6,627 bases of DNA from Candidatus Rifleibacteriota bacterium (GCA_016213865.1 JACQZL010000297.1:1-6627); one strand, 5' to 3'; shown: positions 1 through 5,687, counted from the first letter of the stretch. Program-made: numbers and translations. The notes: generated by a model from the letters alone, not told the origin.

Positions 1-99
1 CCGGAAGTCATCTCCACCGCCAAGGAGGTCGTGAAACGGGATGGGCTGACGGGCGCGAAGGTCATCGTGATCTCCTCGGGAGTCGCGGAGCCCTGCTAG
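1..99 (+). CDS. C-terminal end of a possible plus-strand protein (partial)
   Basis: Frame 1 is open from the window edge for 32 codons and stops at TAG (97-99). The peptide has a helix-like stretch (roughly STAKEVVKRDGL) followed by a hydrophobic strand (AKVIVISSG) and ends GVAEPC, which resembles the last helix and strand of an alpha/beta domain. I do not recognise the family; a loose likeness to pyruvate kinase C-termini is too weak to use. Most third codon positions are G or C, but this does not settle the strand, because the opposite strand is also open here with the same third positions. If real, the gene converges on the kelch gene and their stop codons share CTAG at 96-99. The rival reading is that this stretch is the continuation of the minus-strand gene beyond its TAG. 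Confidence 0.35.
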   Translation, partial: PEVISTAKEVVKRDGLTGAKVIVISSGVAEPC

Positions 100-1247
100 C
101 GCGTGAAGGTGCCGGTCGGCACGGGCTTGACCGGCTTGTCGAAGTCGATCGTGAGGACGACCGAGGTCGGCGCGGTGGTCGTGACCGCGGAGCCCGGCTG
201 GAAGGACAGCCGGCCGACGGGAGGGTTCCCGTTCGGCCGGACGGTGACGGTGTGCGTGGTGACGGTGATGCCGCCCCTTTCGTCGTCCGCGGTGAGCTGG
301 AAGGAGTAGACCTCGCCGGTGTAGGGGCGGCCCTCGGGCGTGAACTGCAGCTCCGGTGTGTCGCTCTGCTGAGCGAGCGAGACAGTGGGGCCGGAGGTCT
401 GCAGCCAGGCGTACGTGAGGAGGTTGCCGTCGCGATCGGTGGCCCGCGGGGAGAGGGTGACCGAGGCGCAGCAGTCGGTGGTGGTGGTGACGCGCGAAAT
501 GTCGGGTGGGCGGTTGGGCTTCACAGTCACGTTCCCCATGGCATACGCCCAGCCTTCGCGGCCGTCGAAGACGCTGACGCCGAAGGCGTACGTGGCGGCG
601 GTGGTGGGCTGGAACGAGGCGACGGAGCTGTCGGTGCCCGACAGCGCGACGGTGGGGCCCGAGAGCTGGGTCCACGCGAAATCGAGGAAGTCGTGGTCCT
701 CGTCGCTGGCGGTGGCCGAGAGCGTCACATGCTGCGTGACGAAGGCCGTCGTGGTGCCTGGGGTGGCCGAGAGGGACACGGCGGAGAGGACGGGAGGAGA
801 GTTGGACGGGAGCTCCCAAAGGTCGCCGAGATAGGCCCCTGTGGTATCGCCGCCGAGCATCACCACACGCCGACGAGCCGCGTCGTAGGACATACAGTGT
901 CCGCTACGAGCGCCAGGTATGGGGGCGTTGACGGGCCATTCCTGGCGTGTCCAGGCCACGCCGTCCCATTCCCAGGTGTCACTGTACCGGCTGTCTTCAT
1001 TGCGTCCGCCAAAGAGAATCACCCGCTTTCGAACCGTATCGAAAACCAAAGGGGCCAAGGCTCGGGCTGTTGGCGACGGTGACGCCGCAATCTGTTGCCA
1101 GAGACCCCCATTCCACTCCCAGGTGTCCCCCAAGACGCTTGTGCACGCCGGCGTGGCCCAGCCACCAAGGAGAACGGCACGACCCCGGCTCGAGTCGTAA
1201 GCAAGTCCGTGCGAAAACCGGCCTGATGGCGCGGTCGTGGGCTCCAA
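96..1247 (-). CDS. C-terminal part of split kelch/PKD-like protein (three kelch units, two PKD-like domains)
   Basis: This is the downstream portion of the large kelch gene, in the same frame and separated from it only by the TGA at 1314-1316. The frame is open from 1313, and 1247 is merely the first start-like codon (TTG), without a well-placed ribosome binding site or signal peptide, so independent translation is doubtful. Counting from 1247, kelch units lie at about residues 12-50, 63-99 and 116-145, with the motifs LLGG, LFGG and MLGG each followed by DTWEW or DLWEL. Two PKD-like beta-sandwich domains follow at about 150-243 and 246-337. Each has the hallmark D.D...L.(F/Y)AW.Q.SGP.V.L, an aromatic strand (YAFGVSVFDG and YSFQLTADDE) and a closing valine strand (VTVKPN and VTVRPN). 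Residues 341-383 begin a third beta domain that ends early at TAG (98-96). The likely role is extracellular binding or a surface structure; the ligand is unknown. Confidence 0.7.
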   Translation of the reverse strand: MEPTTAPSGRFSHGLAYDSSRGRAVLLGGWATPACTSVLGDTWEWNGGLWQQIAASPSPTARALAPLVFDTVRKRVILFGGRNEDSRYSDTWEWDGVAWTRQEWPVNAPIPGARSGHCMSYDAARRRVVMLGGDTTGAYLGDLWELPSNSPPVLSAVSLSATPGTTTAFVTQHVTLSATASDEDHDFLDFAWTQLSGPTVALSGTDSSVASFQPTTAATYAFGVSVFDGREGWAYAMGNVTVKPNRPPDISRVTTTTDCCASVTLSPRATDRDGNLLTYAWLQTSGPTVSLAQQSDTPELQFTPEGRPYTGEVYSFQLTADDERGGITVTTHTVTVRPNGNPPVGRLSFQPGSAVTTTAPTSVVLTIDFDKPVKPVPTGTFTR

Positions 1248-3632
1248 CTTCGTCCAATTCTCCCCGTTCCAGGTCCAGGTGTCGGAGCTGAGGCCACCCC
1301 CGCCACCCTGCCCTCAGAACAGTAGTGTGCGGGCTCCGGCAGACTCATAGACCATCCGGGCACCGGCGAGTCCGGCGGCCGCAAACGGGTTCGCTGCAGG
1401 TGTCACGTCGGCCCATCCGGCCTGAGCGCCGGCGCACTCCCACGTGTCCTTCAAGATAGACGTGTTCCATTTGGCCCGTCCACCGAAGAGCACTTCACGT
1501 CCACGACCAGGGTCAAAGGCCAGGCAGTGACTCATGCGAGGACTAAAACCCAACGGCAACGACCCCGGCGTCCTATCCTCCCAGTTCGTTCCGTCCCACT
1601 CACAAGTCTCGGACGTGCCCACTCCGCCGGAGGTGTCACCTCCGAAAAGGACGGTCTTGCTTCGGGCTGCGTCATAGCACATCGCTGCATCTCGAACAGT
1701 GAGCACAGGCGACACCACGGGTTCGGTTGCCAGTTGAGTCCACGTCGATTGCCTCCAGAGCCAGACATCGCCAAAGGGACGCCGGTTGCTCCACCCTCCA
1801 AACGAGATTACCGAGTTGTTCACTGGATCGAAACTGCCGGCCTGTTGCGTGCGCGGGCTCACTTCAGCCGGCCACGAACCGGCCGGAGCCCACGAAGAAC
1901 CGTCCCAGGTCCAGGTAGCGGTCAGCCCCGTGGGCGCATCCCGGTCGCCCCCAAACAGAATCACCTTCTGGCCACTCGCTGGGTCGAAGACGGTGCTATG
2001 GTATCTTCTCCCCTCGGGGAACGTGCCAGGGTGCTCCTCGTTCCAGTCAAGGCCATTCCACGTCCAGGTGTCGGCAGTCCAGATGCGAGGAGCTACTGTC
2101 CCTGTCCAACCACCGAAGTCCCGAGACCATCCTCCGAAGAGAACGGCCTCTCCGCGAACTGGATCGTACGTCAGCGAGTGACCGTACCTCTTTGGAGGCG
2201 AGGTGGAGAGCGGCGTCCTGGCCTCCCAGTTCGATCCACTCCACTCCCAGGTATCATTCAACGATGTCTCTCCGGTGATACTGCCTTCGTACTGGGTCCC
2301 GCCGAAAAGCAGGACGCGCTGTCTGCTCGTGTCGTAGGTCATCGCAGCCGAGTACCTGCGAGATGGAGCGGCCGACGGGGAGCGACGCATCCAGCCTCTT
2401 CCGTCCCACACCCATGTGTCACCCAGCACCCACTGGCCGCCGATGCTCTGGGCCCCGCCCGTGGAGTCCATCCCCACTCCCCCAAAGAGAACAACCTCCC
2501 CTCGACTCTGGTCGCAGGCCATTGCGTGACCGGTTCGCGGCGGTGGGTTCGGTGCGCCCGGGAGCGGTGTTCGTTCCACCCAGCGTGAACCGTTCCACTC
2601 CCAGGTGTCTGAGGCAAGACCGTTGCTCCCCAGGCCTCCGAAGAGAACGACCCTGTTGCGTCGGACATCGGTCACGAGCGAGGCGCCCCGGCGCTGGCCG
2701 AGGGCTCGGGCCTGACGCAGCACCCACCGCCTGTCCGCGCGTTCCCAGGTGTCGGCCGACACGGTACCATCGGTGCCGATTCCGCAGCACAAGATCGCTC
2801 GTCGCCTGGCGAGGTCATAGGTGCATGCCATCCTGGCCCTGCCCTCGTAGCTCCCATCGATGAGAAGCCCCATGCTCAGGAAGTCCCCTGGATGGCTCAG
2901 AGTCCAGTTGGCACCGTCCCACTCATAAGCTGTTTCAACTCGTCCTCCGGTCACGCCGTTCCCTCCAAAGACCACGACGCGCCTGGCCTCCGCGTCGTAC
3001 CAGGAGCCGTGACCTTCTCGTGGCCCCGGGCTCCTGGTCGGCCTGCGCTGAGCCCATGTCGTACCGTCCCACTCCCACGTGTCAGACAGCCGGTATCCGC
3101 TGGCATCGGTGCCCCCGTAGAGTACGCTTCGGCCGCGAGCTGGGTCGTAGACGAGGGAGTGACCACGGCGCGGTGGAGGCGATTGGGCAGGTGTTCGCAA
3201 CCGCCAGGCTCGGGCGCCATCCTCCATCCGGAACTCCCAGGTGTCATCCTGTACTAGACCGCCAGGCCGCACACCGCCGAAGAGAACGAGCCCGCCGCGC
3301 GCGCTGTCGAAGACCATCGCGGCATCGGCCCGTGACGTCGGGAGCGTCGTCGTCACCGAGTCCCAGTTCGTTCCGCTCCACTCCCACATGTCGTTCATCA
3401 AGGCACCCAGTTCGCCGGAGCTGGCGTCGCCGCCGAGGACGATTGTCACGCCCCTGAGAGAGTCATAAGCCATCGCGTGCAACGAACGCGGCGGCGGACA
3501 GCGGGCTGGCAGCGGCGCCGTCCACCGAAACCCGTCAGACTCCCATGTGTCCGACAGAGCCTGGGTCGCGTCGACCGAGCCTCCAAACAAGATCGAGCGC
3601 TGCCGCCTGCCGTCATAGGCCATCCCGGCGCC
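813..3632 (-). repeat. Array of 18 kelch-type units coding for beta-propeller blades
   Basis: Eighteen diverged units of about 37-65 residues run from 3632 (unit 1, FGG at 3579-3587) through unit 14 (FGG at 1479-1487) and the stop-broken unit 15 to unit 18 (LGG at 849-857). The most repeated core is DTWEW, often encoded GACACCTGGGAGTGG or a close variant, which appears on the plus strand as a recurring ccactcccaggtgtc-like string. Units differ enough in DNA that they are old duplications rather than a recent tandem expansion. The last unit ends at DLWEL and lacks the usual G..W strand, whereas a lone W-containing strand (HWMKILPSDSP) precedes unit 1. This suits ring closure of the propeller by the N-terminus. 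Kelch propellers usually have six or seven blades, so 18 units could form several propellers; that division is inference. Confidence 0.8.
1314..1316 (-). other. In-frame TGA interrupting kelch unit 15
   Basis: The minus strand reads TTC TGA GGG here. Upstream the frame gives ARTLLF and downstream GQGGGGLSSDTWTWNG, so together they match the unit pattern LLFGG...DTWEWNG with the first glycine replaced by the stop. Changing plus-strand base 1316 from a to c would give GGA (Gly) and restore one open frame from 3911 to 96. No frame change occurs across the site. This points to a nonsense substitution or a base-call error. Stop reassignment is unlikely, since the glycosyltransferase and methyltransferase both end in TGA. 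Confidence 0.85.
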
Positions 3633-3911
3633 TTGCCGGTTCATGGGAGAGTCCGAGGGCAGGATCTTCATCCAGTGCCTGGCAGCCGGTATGCTTGCGA
3701 GCACTGAGCTGGTGAGAGCCGTGGAAGGCGCAGCCTGGGCGTACATCGGGCTCGCGATCGCAAGCCACCCCAGGACCACCAACGCAAGTCTGAACAGGCT
3801 CAGCCGGCCTCCTGCGCAGCCGAACCGTGTCTCAACTGGCTCGTCGGATGCGGCACCCAAGGCCACAACTTCTCGCGTCTCCCGACCGACCGACCCGTGA
3901 CTGACCACCAT
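1314..3911 (-). CDS. Secreted multi-kelch-repeat protein, N-terminal part (14 complete units), truncated by TGA
   Basis: This encodes a secreted beta-propeller protein of unknown ligand. Two ATGs lie six bases apart (3917 and 3911). I chose 3911 because GGAGG (plus 3919-3923) is 7 bases upstream of it but only one base from 3917. About 38 polar residues precede a hydrophobic signal segment (LFRLALVVLGWLAIAS, about residues 39-54) that ends in MYAQA-A, a plausible signal-peptidase I site, so export across the inner membrane is likely. From about residue 94 to the end come 14 complete kelch-type units and the start of a fifteenth. Each has a GHxMxYDxxRxRVVLFGG strand pair followed about 10-20 residues later by DTWEWDGxxW and then a Pro-rich PPPR linker. 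Unit 6 is degenerate, with LCCG in place of LFGG. The protein stops after LLF at the TGA, while the same frame continues to 96, so the intact protein would be about 1,270 residues. In sampled stretches GC3 is about 70%, lower than in the PKD-like part or the glycosyltransferase. Confidence 0.85.
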   Translation of the reverse strand: MVVSHGSVGRETREVVALGAASDEPVETRFGCAGGRLSLFRLALVVLGWLAIASPMYAQAAPSTALTSSVLASIPAARHWMKILPSDSPMNRQGAGMAYDGRRQRSILFGGSVDATQALSDTWESDGFRWTAPLPARCPPPRSLHAMAYDSLRGVTIVLGGDASSGELGALMNDMWEWSGTNWDSVTTTLPTSRADAAMVFDSARGGLVLFGGVRPGGLVQDDTWEFRMEDGARAWRLRTPAQSPPPRRGHSLVYDPARGRSVLYGGTDASGYRLSDTWEWDGTTWAQRRPTRSPGPREGHGSWYDAEARRVVVFGGNGVTGGRVETAYEWDGANWTLSHPGDFLSMGLLIDGSYEGRARMACTYDLARRRAILCCGIGTDGTVSADTWERADRRWVLRQARALGQRRGASLVTDVRRNRVVLFGGLGSNGLASDTWEWNGSRWVERTPLPGAPNPPPRTGHAMACDQSRGEVVLFGGVGMDSTGGAQSIGGQWVLGDTWVWDGRGWMRRSPSAAPSRRYSAAMTYDTSRQRVLLFGGTQYEGSITGETSLNDTWEWSGSNWEARTPLSTSPPKRYGHSLTYDPVRGEAVLFGGWSRDFGGWTGTVAPRIWTADTWTWNGLDWNEEHPGTFPEGRRYHSTVFDPASGQKVILFGGDRDAPTGLTATWTWDGSSWAPAGSWPAEVSPRTQQAGSFDPVNNSVISFGGWSNRRPFGDVWLWRQSTWTQLATEPVVSPVLTVRDAAMCYDAARSKTVLFGGDTSGGVGTSETCEWDGTNWEDRTPGSLPLGFSPRMSHCLAFDPGRGREVLFGGRAKWNTSILKDTWECAGAQAGWADVTPAANPFAAAGLAGARMVYESAGARTLLF

Positions 3912-3918
3912 GACCATG

Positions 3919-3923
3919 CCTCC
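3919..3923 (-). promoter_or_regulatory. Ribosome binding site that decides the kelch gene start
   Basis: The minus strand reads GGAGG here. It lies one base before the ATG at 3917 and seven bases before the ATG at 3911, so the second ATG is the better start. Confidence 0.6.
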
Positions 3924-3938
3924 CGCCCGTTAGAGATA

Positions 3939-3963
3939 GGCCTGACCTTCAGGTCTACAGGCC
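3939..3963 (-). promoter_or_regulatory. Interrupted inverted repeat upstream of the kelch gene (operator-like)
   Basis: The arms GGCCT and GACCT (plus 3939-3948) pair with AGGTC (3951-3955) and AGGCC (3959-3963), around a TC centre and with a 3-base offset (TAC) in one arm. The dyad lies about 28-52 bases before the ATG at 3911, where an operator would be expected. The central loop is too small for a good RNA hairpin, which favours a DNA-level dyad. A CACAA-GCGG-TTGTG dyad lies just beyond at 3973-3986. No clear -35/-10 pair could be fixed. Confidence 0.3.
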
Positions 3964-4006
3964 CCACGTTAGCACAAGCGGTTGTGTTGTTGCCACGATG
4001 ATCAAC

Positions 4007-4036
4007 TCCCCGGGTGCGGAACGCAGAACCCGGGGA
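4007..4036. repeat. 9-bp inverted repeat (TCCCCGGGT / ACCCGGGGA)
   Basis: Perfect 9-bp arms at 4007-4015 and 4028-4036 surround a 12-base loop that holds a further GCG/CGC pairing (GCGGAACGC). There is no T-tract on either side, so it is not a typical intrinsic terminator. It lies about 95 bases upstream of the kelch gene start, in DNA without a gene. Confidence 0.6.
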
Positions 4037-4082
4037 ACCGCATGACCCGGTGCGTGGTCCAAGCGGTCGTGGCACGGCCCCC

Positions 4083-4125
4083 TTCGACAAGCTCAGGACA
4101 TGCTTGTCCCCCGCTCTCCGAGCGG
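4083..4125. repeat. TTCGACAAGCTCAGG-type palindromic intergenic repeat
   Basis: The sequence starts TTCGACAAGCTCAGGACA. Arms GACAAGC (4086-4092) and GCTTGTC (4102-4108) pair perfectly, followed directly by CCGCTC (4111-4116) and GAGCGG (4120-4125). From memory, TTCGACAAGCTCAGG is the core of an abundant intergenic palindromic repeat in many high-GC and environmental bacterial genomes; in translation it gives spurious FDKLRT and ELVEG peptides. No transposase is nearby. Confidence 0.6.
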
Positions 4126-4234
4126 CTTCCAGCCCGTGGCGGCCCACCAGGGCCCGCGCCATGATACGGAAGCCGAAGCTCGCAGAGAGCACCTGCACCA
4201 GCAAAGGACTCGTCCGGAAATCCCTGCATGCGTG

Positions 4235-4303
4235 AGGCCGGCGTCCCTGCCGGTCCTGGCCCGCGCCCTTCGATACGCGGCCCAAAAGGGCCGCTACTCA
4301 GGG
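4235..4303. repeat. Composite palindromic repeat: CCGGC/GCCGG hairpin plus CCCTTCGATACGC...AGGG hairpin
   Basis: The first part (4235-4267) is near-identical, in the same orientation, to 6529-6563 beyond the methyltransferase. They share 17 identical bases (4247-4263 and 6542-6558) and differ elsewhere by two substitutions and two single-base gaps. The second part has a strong stem GCGGCCC (4277-4283) with an AAAA loop and GGGCCGC (4288-4294), plus outer CCCT (4266-4269) and AGGG (4300-4303). The flanks CCCTTCGATACGC and GCTACTCAGGG are recalled as belonging to a widespread class of intergenic repeats related to the one at 4083. Confidence 0.6.
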
Positions 4304-4445
4304 TGCAGGGACCCCGGGCCAGCCACCGCCATCTGGTCTTGTTGGTGCCCGCCATGGCAAAGCCAACGGGGCCGAGAAATGCGGCCTCCGAGGTTTCGCA
4401 TACGTTCCCCCATGGTGGTCATGGGTTGCGCGATCGCCGAGGCTC

Positions 4446-4492
4446 AGCCAGGGTGCGCCGGCATCCTGCCGAACTCAGCGGAAGCCCTGGCT
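4446..4492. repeat. Nested inverted repeat downstream of the glycosyltransferase
   Basis: Outer arms AGCCAGGG (4446-4453) and CCCTGGCT (4485-4492) are perfect over 8 bp. Inside them a small hairpin CGGCA-TCC-TGCCG spans 4459-4471. It begins about 40 bases past the glycosyltransferase stop. It could end minus-strand transcription as a structured element, but it lacks a following T-run, so I do not call it a terminator. Confidence 0.45.
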
Positions 4493-4531
4493 CGGTCGTG
4501 CGTCCCCCACCTTCGAGTCTCTCTGGATAGC

Positions 4532-5506
4532 TCACTTCACTGCGCCGTGACGGCGGAGGACCGCGACGCCGCCCTCCTGCGACTGCGCGCGTTCTCTCGC
4601 GCGGCCGCGGCGCAGCTCGTCCAATTGGCGGAACGCGCGCCAGAGGGCGATGAACGGCACGGCGTCGAGCGTGAGCGCCGAACGCGCCAAGCGGACCGCC
4701 TGCCAGAAGACATACTCGAGCCACGGCCCTGCTTCGTCGAGGTGCTTCCAGAGCAAGAGGTGATGGTTCTTGAGCGCCGCGAGCGCGGCCTCGCGCCGAA
4801 AGTCCGGCCGCGCCGTCGTGCTGGCGTGCTGGTGGTAGACGACGCTGCGAGGCTCGTAGAGCACCTTCCAGCCGCGGCGCCAGCCCCTGAGCGAGAGGTC
4901 CACATCTTCCCAGTAGATGGGCGAGAACATCTCGTCGAGGCCGCCGAGCTCCCGGTAACGGTCACGGTGCAGGGCGACCATCCCGCCGCAGGCGTAGAGG
5001 ATCGGGCTCGCCTCCGAGCGACCCGCGACCACCGCCGGGTCGCTCTCGGTCTGGAACCACCCGCGAGTGAAGGCGAGCTTGCGGACAGCCTCCTCCTCGT
5101 TGTTGCGCTTGGGCACGAGGCTCTTCATCGCGACGGCGAAGACCGACGGGTCGCGGAAGTGCTGCAGGACCGGCGCCAGGAAGCCCGGCGTCGGCTGGAC
5201 GTCGTTGTTGAGCAGGATGATGACCGGGTTGACGGCGACCTCGGCGCCGCGGTTGTTCGCGAAGCTGAACCCCGTGTTCGTCGAGAGCGTCACCAGGCGG
5301 ACCGAAGGCTGCGCTTGGCGCACGAGCTCGACGCTGCCGTCCGTGCTGCCGTTGTCCACGAGGATGACCTCATGTCCCGGATCGTCCGCGCGTGTCAACT
5401 CGACGACGTGGGGCAGGTACTTTTCGAGAAACTCCCTGCCGTTCCAGTTGAGGACGATGATGCTGGCCAGCGGGCGGGACGCCGGCTCGATGGAGGGCTC
5501 GGCCAT
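4532..5506 (-). CDS. GT2 family glycosyltransferase (rhamnosyltransferase-like)
   Basis: A 324-residue GT-A fold glycosyltransferase that moves a sugar from an activated nucleotide donor to an acceptor, probably at the cytoplasmic face of the membrane during polysaccharide or glycolipid synthesis. The N-terminal strand ASIIVLNWNG (14-23) and VILVDNGSTDGS (47-58) form the nucleotide-binding half. NTGFSFANNRG (77-87) and the metal-site region ILLNNDV (97-103) follow, the latter with NND where many relatives have a DxD-type motif. CGGMVALHRDRYRELGGLDE (173-192) and YWEDVDLSLR (198-207) form the acceptor and catalytic half, with the ED pair typical of WbbL-like GT2 enzymes. The length is usual for the family and no truncation is seen. 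The tail is Arg-rich without a clear membrane anchor. The ATG at 5506 lacks a Shine-Dalgarno sequence but has TATCCT nine bases upstream. The donor and acceptor cannot be told from sequence. GC3 is about 87% over the first 48 codons. Confidence 0.9.
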   Translation of the reverse strand: MAEPSIEPASRPLASIIVLNWNGREFLEKYLPHVVELTRADDPGHEVILVDNGSTDGSVELVRQAQPSVRLVTLSTNTGFSFANNRGAEVAVNPVIILLNNDVQPTPGFLAPVLQHFRDPSVFAVAMKSLVPKRNNEEEAVRKLAFTRGWFQTESDPAVVAGRSEASPILYACGGMVALHRDRYRELGGLDEMFSPIYWEDVDLSLRGWRRGWKVLYEPRSVVYHQHASTTARPDFRREAALAALKNHHLLLWKHLDEAGPWLEYVFWQAVRLARSALTLDAVPFIALWRAFRQLDELRRGRARERAQSQEGGVAVLRRHGAVK

Positions 5507-5542
5507 GGTGAGCAGAGGATAGCAGAAGGGCGGGCAGGGGCC

Positions 5543-5570
5543 AGGTGTTAGGTGTCAGGTGTTGGGTGTT
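5543..5570. repeat. 7-bp tandem repeat (AGGTGTT x4, degenerate)
   Basis: The units AGGTGTT, AGGTGTC, AGGTGTT and GGGTGTT run head to tail, followed by AGG. They lie 37 bases upstream of the glycosyltransferase start. Read on the minus strand this is the CCTAACACC-type simple repeat that I recall from intergenic regions of many environmental genomes. It is non-coding; slippage is the likely origin. Confidence 0.7.
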
Positions 5571-5580
5571 AGGGCTCGCT

Positions 5581-5598
5581 GACGCTCGCGGCAGCGTC
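5581..5598. repeat. Small hairpin GACGCT / AGCGTC
   Basis: Perfect 6-bp arms at 5581-5586 and 5593-5598 with a CGCGGC loop sit between the two tandem repeats of the divergent intergenic region. No T-run follows, so a terminator role is unsupported. Confidence 0.4.
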
Positions 5599-5617
5599 TG
5601 GGACAGTCGCCGCGTTG

Positions 5618-5687
5618 CCCCACAGCCCGCAACCCCGCAGCCTTGCAGCCTTGCAGCCTTGCAGCCCTGCAGCCCCACAGCCCGCAG
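5618..5687. repeat. 8-bp tandem repeat (CCTTGCAG core) with mirrored ends
   Basis: Three exact CCTTGCAG units (5641-5664) are followed by CCCTGCAG and CCCCACAG, and preceded by degenerate 7-8 bp units. The string CCCCACAGCCCGCA appears at both ends (5618-5631 and 5673-5686). The period is not a multiple of three and no frame through it has protein character, so it is non-coding. It lies just upstream of the possible methyltransferase promoter. Confidence 0.75.

Larger units (their letters stand above)
3912..4531. other. 620-bp intergenic region without a supportable gene
   Basis: Open frames here are short, overlap on both strands and consist largely of translated palindromic repeats; none has a recognisable domain or a convincing ribosome binding site. 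Besides the repeats listed separately, there is a CCCATG/CATGGG dyad (4409-4414 and 4420-4425). The region separates the glycosyltransferase from the kelch gene on the same strand and is too long and repeat-rich for them to form a tight operon. Confidence 0.6.

Noticed and set aside
3..1082. Very long open frame on the plus strand opposite the PKD-like region
   Set aside because: It is an antisense shadow: Gly/Arg/Glu-rich, low-complexity and without domains, while the minus strand has clear kelch and PKD motifs.
1314..1316. TGA as selenocysteine or as glycine (alternative genetic code)
   Set aside because: A structural kelch glycine is not a selenocysteine site and no bacterial SECIS-like hairpin is convincing. 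UGA-glycine codes are known from Gracilibacteria/SR1-type genomes, which are AT-rich, and the neighbouring genes end in TGA.
1527..2588. Plus-strand frame of 353 codons opposite the kelch array
   Set aside because: It is the complement of the repeated kelch DNA; the apparent peptide repeats only mirror those of the real gene.
3808..3917. ATG at 3917 as the kelch gene start
   Set aside because: Only one base separates it from GGAGG, whereas the ATG at 3911 has seven; it remains possible because both are in frame.
4014..4235. Small gene encoding FDKLRT-type peptide
   Set aside because: The peptide is a translation of the TTCGACAAGCTCAGG palindromic repeat and has no ribosome binding site or protein character.
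3912..4531. tRNA or other RNA gene in the palindrome-rich region
   Set aside because: No cloverleaf, CCA end or known RNA motif could be assembled; the hairpins are separate dispersed repeats.
4100..5551. Long plus-strand frame opposite the glycosyltransferase
   Set aside because: It runs antisense to unmistakable GT2 motifs and its own sequence is Arg/Glu/Ala-biased with no recognisable fold; this is a GC-rich shadow.
5618..5687. CRISPR array
   Set aside because: The units are 7-8 bp head to tail with no spacers and no cas genes nearby.
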